From Salipiger sp. IMCC34102 (GTDB lineage Bacteria; Pseudomonadota; Alphaproteobacteria; Rhodobacterales; Rhodobacteraceae): a stretch of 39,588 nucleotides of DNA. Shown piece after piece: positions 36,483 through 39,588 of this stretch. The DNA lies in contig NZ_SELQ01000014.1 in NCBI RefSeq assembly GCF_004145405.1, forward strand, positions 1 to 39,588, written 5' to 3'. The notes under the pieces were generated by a model. That model did no database searches and was not told the DNA's origin. It saw only the letters and a program-made list of their open reading frames with translations. Position 1 is the first letter of the stretch. Each line of letters starts with the position of its first letter. Made by a program: the position numbers and the translations under genes.

Positions 36483-37760
36483 TCAGGTGGCGGGCATCTC
36501 GACTGGGTTTTTCTGCATCTCTCGCGCGTGGATCCCGAAGAGCATGAGCGCGGGCCACAGAAGATAGGCCTCGATCTCCACGTTCTCGCCGAAGGTGAGC
36601 AGGATGATCGTCATCATCAGGCCCATCGGCAGGCGGCCCCGCGGGCCCAAGGCCGCGTCGCGCATGGTCAAAAGCGTCTGCCAGACCATCGGGACGAGCA
36701 GGGCCCCGAAGCCGACCAGGCCCTTCACGAACAACAGGCCGTACCACGTGTGATGGCTGCCGATGGGCATGTACTCGACCAGATGCGGCCCGGGCTGCAC
36801 GGTGCCGTGGCCGAACCAGACCGCCTCGGTCCGCCAGCGCTCGAAGGCGATGCGCTGCAGCGTTTCGCGCACGCGCGTGCTGTCGGCCCGGGCGCCCTTG
36901 AAGGCTGCGACGGCGTCGTTTGCCGCCGCCGCCAGCGCCGCCCCGGTGATCGCGAGCGAGGCGGTCAGCCCCGCCAGCACGCGCCAGGCCCAGCCCTGCA
37001 GGACAAGCGGCATCATCCGCGGGGCCACCGTGCAGGCGGCCAGACCCACGAGCCCCATCCGGGATTTCGACGCGAAGATCATCAAAAGCCCCGCGGCGAG
37101 CCCGATCCGGCGCCAACGCTTGTTGTCTTCCTCCAGCGCGAAGAGCACTTGGACCACGCCCAGCAGTGCCGCAAACGGCGACCACGGCGCGTAGAACTGC
37201 CAGCGCGGTGTCCAGCTTCCCGGATCCCAGGTGAAGAAGTAGACCGTGAAATACTCGGGCCCCGGACCGCCGATCGCCTTCAGCGGCGAGGTGTAGATCC
37301 GTTCCGGCAAGCCGACGTGCGGGGCGGCCAGCATCACGGGGGCCAGGATCAACGTGCCCAGCCCGATGACGCATTGGCCGCGCACCAGCACGCTGCGCCG
37401 GATCGGCAGCACCGCGCCCACCAGGGGAAACAGCGCCAGCAGCGCCCAGCCCTTGGCCCACCCGATGGAGGACTTAATCGTCTGCTTGAGACCCAGCGAC
37501 CAGTTCAGGTGGCCGACCCAGAGGGCCACCAGCATCACGGCCATGCCCAGGATCCACAGCCAGACCACGACCGGGATCGTCCCCGTGGCCCGCATGTCCT
37601 CGCGGACGGCCCGACCGAGGAAAAGGATGAGCACCGCCAGGCCGCCCAGCAGCCAGGCCAGCACAGGCCCGACCACGTAGAGCGCGCCAAGACCGTAAAG
37701 CGGCCAGGTCCAGACGAGCGTCTTGTAGACCATCCGCTCGACCGGGTTCATCCCGGTCAT
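36483..37760 (-). CDS. O-antigen/exopolysaccharide polymerase-like membrane protein (Wzy/WaaL type)
   Basis: 425 residues with about ten to eleven hydrophobic segments and one large periplasmic loop in the C-terminal half. That loop holds WFGHGTVQPGP and IGSHHTWYGLLFVKGLVGFGA, resembling the G-x-x-H-N/H region of the Wzy_C/O-antigen ligase family. It would polymerise or ligate lipid-linked sugar repeats at the inner membrane. Its ATG overlaps the stop of the upstream Wzz-like gene, which supports a polymerase/co-polymerase pair. No glycosyltransferase or flippase gene is adjacent within the window. Confidence 0.8.
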   Translation of the reverse strand: MTGMNPVERMVYKTLVWTWPLYGLGALYVVGPVLAWLLGGLAVLILFLGRAVREDMRATGTIPVVVWLWILGMAVMLVALWVGHLNWSLGLKQTIKSSIGWAKGWALLALFPLVGAVLPIRRSVLVRGQCVIGLGTLILAPVMLAAPHVGLPERIYTSPLKAIGGPGPEYFTVYFFTWDPGSWTPRWQFYAPWSPFAALLGVVQVLFALEEDNKRWRRIGLAAGLLMIFASKSRMGLVGLAACTVAPRMMPLVLQGWAWRVLAGLTASLAITGAALAAAANDAVAAFKGARADSTRVRETLQRIAFERWRTEAVWFGHGTVQPGPHLVEYMPIGSHHTWYGLLFVKGLVGFGALLVPMVWQTLLTMRDAALGPRGRLPMGLMMTIILLTFGENVEIEAYLLWPALMLFGIHAREMQKNPVEMPAT

Positions 37761-39202
37761 GCCGCGGCCGCGGGCTTGGCCAGCAGGCGGCTGATCAGCG
37801 CAAGACGGATCCAGCCCATCGCCAGCGCCATCAGCATCATCAGCGTGGCCGCGATGCCCGCGGCGATGGCGAGCTTGCGGTTGGGCGAAGACGGACGGTC
37901 GGCCAGCGACGGGTTCTCCAGCACCTGCACCAGCGGGTAGGAGGCGAAGACATCGGACTTGCTGGACTGGGTCCGGGCGATGGCCGAGGCGAACACCGCC
38001 TCCGCCACCTGGAAATCGCGCTCCAGATCCTGAAGTTGCGCGGCGGCAGCGGCCTTCCGGTCGAGATCCGCCTTTCCTTCGCTGTATTGCGCCTCAAGCG
38101 TGGTCAGCTCTTCCAGCAGCCCCCTGCGGTCGACATCCTTGCGCACCAGCTCCGACAGAAGGTCCGCGCGCACACCCTGCGGTGCAAGGTCGAGCGTGGC
38201 CACCGTGTCGATGTCCAGCCCGGTCGTGGCAGAGGCGATCTGCAAGGCGGAATTGCGGGCGGTGTCGCGCCCGTCGCGCGCCGCGACGACCTTCGGGTGC
38301 GCCTGGCCGAACTGGGCCGAGGCTTCCGCGTGCTCGGCCTCGAAACGGGCAATCTCGTCGAGCAAGGCAAGGTAGGTGTCGTCCGCGTAGAGTTTCAGCG
38401 TCTTCGCCGCCGTCTCGGGGTCGAGGCCCAGCTGCTCGGACAATGCGGACACGCCGGCTTCGGCTTCGGCAAGGGCCGCGGCGTGGCTGCGCACCTCGGT
38501 TTCCAGCGCCAGGCTCCGGTCGATCAGCACCTCGTACTGCTTGACCGAGATCAGGCCCGTGGATCCCTGCAGGGACGAGATCTGCGCGCGCGTCCCGCCG
38601 ACCGAATCGCGGTAATCGGAGATCGCCTGCAGGCTGCTGTCCTGGCGGGTGTTGACCTCGTCCGTGCGCAACGCATCGAGTTCCTCGAAGAAGGCCGTCA
38701 GGATCGCGTTGCCCCGCGCCTGCGCCTCTTCCGGGGTGCCGCCGGTCATCTCGAAATGGATGAGGCTGGTCTGATCGACCAGTTCCACGCGCGGCCGGCC
38801 GAGCGCGGGCTGGTCGATCCCCAACGACTCCGCGGCGGCGGCCAGGATGCGGTCAGCGTTCAGGAGGCGCTTGTAGGTCTCCGTCGGGCTGACCGCGTTG
38901 CTCGAAAAGGCGGAGTTCGCCGAGGTCGAGGCCTGCCCGATCCCGTTCAGGTTCAACGACGCCGAGGCGCCCGAGCCGGGCAGGATCAGCGAGGTGGAGG
39001 ATTTGTACTTCAGCGGCGCGGTCTTCAGATACCCCGTGATCGGTGCCCAGATCAGCGCACTGCCCAGGATGGCGAAGGCGGCGTAGCGGGGCAGTCGCCC
39101 AAGATCGCCGAGCCCGCCCCCGACGAGGGCCCGTTTCACTTTGCCCTTGCCGGTCCGTGGCCGGGGGGCGATCGGGTGCGTATCAAAGCGAGCGTAGGAC
39201 AT
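37757..39202 (-). CDS. Wzz-like polysaccharide co-polymerase (chain-length determinant)
   Basis: 481 residues with one membrane helix near each end (YAAFAILGSALIWAPITGYL and LAIAAGIAATLMMLMALAMG) and a long periplasmic part between. The periplasmic part is rich in predicted coiled coil (roughly residues 190-400). Before the second helix comes the proline-rich ASYPLVQVLENPSLADRPSSPNRK, the typical PCP motif. No C-terminal BY-kinase domain is attached. I chose ATG 39202 because GAGGA lies about eight bases upstream; an ATG at 39220 is less well placed. It is coupled to the wzy-like gene by ATGA. Confidence 0.85.
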   Translation of the reverse strand: MSYARFDTHPIAPRPRTGKGKVKRALVGGGLGDLGRLPRYAAFAILGSALIWAPITGYLKTAPLKYKSSTSLILPGSGASASLNLNGIGQASTSANSAFSSNAVSPTETYKRLLNADRILAAAAESLGIDQPALGRPRVELVDQTSLIHFEMTGGTPEEAQARGNAILTAFFEELDALRTDEVNTRQDSSLQAISDYRDSVGGTRAQISSLQGSTGLISVKQYEVLIDRSLALETEVRSHAAALAEAEAGVSALSEQLGLDPETAAKTLKLYADDTYLALLDEIARFEAEHAEASAQFGQAHPKVVAARDGRDTARNSALQIASATTGLDIDTVATLDLAPQGVRADLLSELVRKDVDRRGLLEELTTLEAQYSEGKADLDRKAAAAAQLQDLERDFQVAEAVFASAIARTQSSKSDVFASYPLVQVLENPSLADRPSSPNRKLAIAAGIAATLMMLMALAMGWIRLALISRLLAKPAAAA

Positions 39203-39313
39203 GGGTGTACTCCTCTTCATCCCAAGTCCTAAAGATTTAGATAAAACGGATCATCCGCGCGGACGGGCATCCGGTGATCGCATCCGGGCCGATCCCCTAT
39301 CCACATGGATAGC
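39203..39313 (-). promoter_or_regulatory. Promoter region of the wzz-wzy pair
   Basis: These 111 bases separate the LuxR-type regulator from the Wzz-like gene. The reverse strand contains an AT-rich stretch (TTTTATCTAAATCTTTAGGA) 20-45 bases before the start, which contrasts with the surrounding GC-rich DNA and could hold a -10 element. No hairpin terminator for the regulator was found. Confidence 0.4.
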
Positions 39314-39588
39314 TCAATAGAGTCCTGCTTCTCTTGCGATGATGGCGGCTTGGGTTCGGTTTGCGGCGCCGACCTTTCGGTAGAGTGTCTTGACGTGGAG
39401 CTTGACGGTGGGCTCGGTGATGTCGAGGTCTCGGGCGATTTCCTTGTTGGACTTGCCTTCGGTGAGGCCCTTGAGGACCTGCAGTTCGCGGGGGGTGAGC
39501 TTCTCGGCCAGCGGGTTGGCGGGGGTGTCCTCGGGGGCGGTCATGAAGTCGATGGGGGCGTATTGCTCTCCCATGGCCATGAAGCGCA
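39314..39588 (-). CDS. LuxR-family regulator, C-terminal part (cut by window end)
   Basis: About 90 residues are visible, with an open frame continuing beyond the window edge (RF before the first Met), so the N-terminus, probably a receiver domain, is missing. The visible part is a complete LuxR-type helix-turn-helix: LTPRELQVLKGLTEGKSNKE, IARDLDITEPTVKLHVKTLY and RKVGAANRTQAAIIAREAGL. It lies 111 bases upstream of the Wzz-like gene on the same strand, so control of the polysaccharide genes is plausible. Alternatively the gene could be a stand-alone short regulator starting at ATG 39580. Confidence 0.85.
   Translation of the reverse strand, partial: RFMAMGEQYAPIDFMTAPEDTPANPLAEKLTPRELQVLKGLTEGKSNKEIARDLDITEPTVKLHVKTLYRKVGAANRTQAAIIAREAGLY

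Overview
The window reads as chromosomal DNA of a GC-rich alphaproteobacterium, most likely a Rhodobacterales/Roseobacter-type organism. The clues are very high GC, tight ATGA/GTGA gene overlaps, frequent GTG/TTG starts, an OsmF-type compatible-solute transporter, an AldB/AcoR pair, and a ROK-controlled xylose transporter. No rRNA, tRNA, CRISPR array or phage genes were seen. The only mobile DNA is the right end of an IS3-family element at the extreme left.

Layout. (1) 1-127: IS3 transposase tail and terminal repeat. (2) 441-4210: four-gene OsmF/YehZYXW ABC importer for betaine-like osmolytes. (3) 4606-9815: respiratory block of CtaG, a CopD-like membrane protein, a divergent DUF2231 protein, oxidase subunit II, a fused oxidase subunit I+III and a small membrane protein. 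Subunit II has lost most CuA ligands and resembles a quinol-oxidase CyoA at its C-terminus. (4) 10038-11828: orphan 7TM-PAS histidine kinase. (5) 12299-18375: five tightly packed genes: a two-domain sucrose-phosphate synthase/phosphatase-like protein, three further glycosyltransferases of different folds, and a PAPS-type sulfotransferase. This cassette looks like a dedicated route to a sulfated, possibly sucrose-derived oligosaccharide or glycoside, and is the best candidate here for an undescribed system. (6) 18460-21060: aldehyde dehydrogenase aldB and a short AcoR-like regulator lacking the AAA+ domain, with palindromic candidate operators. (7) 21338-23510: DUF2177 membrane protein, class I glutamine amidotransferase, SH3 lipoprotein. 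(8) 23560-28801: dgoK-dgoA (KDGal kinase and KDPGal aldolase), a Sad-like semialdehyde dehydrogenase, a dihydrolipoamide-dehydrogenase-like flavoprotein and a glutathione transferase. (9) 28984-31796: di-heme peroxidase (MauG/CcpA type) converging on a secreted FG-GAP/ASPIC-UnbV repeat protein. (10) 31793-36368: ROK repressor (XylR-like) divergent from xylFHG, with a near-perfect 23-bp palindrome over the xylF promoter. (11) 36483-39588: Wzy-like polymerase and Wzz-like co-polymerase, preceded by the C-terminal part of a LuxR-type regulator cut by the window end.

How the parts may fit together: osmolyte uptake (2) and possible sucrose-type glycoside synthesis (5) are both compatible with life at variable salinity. 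Regions 6, 8 and 10 handle aldehydes, sugar acids and pentoses. Region 3 supplies an additional terminal oxidase, and region 11 makes surface polysaccharide. Functions come from reading translated sequence and recalled family motifs; no database search was possible.
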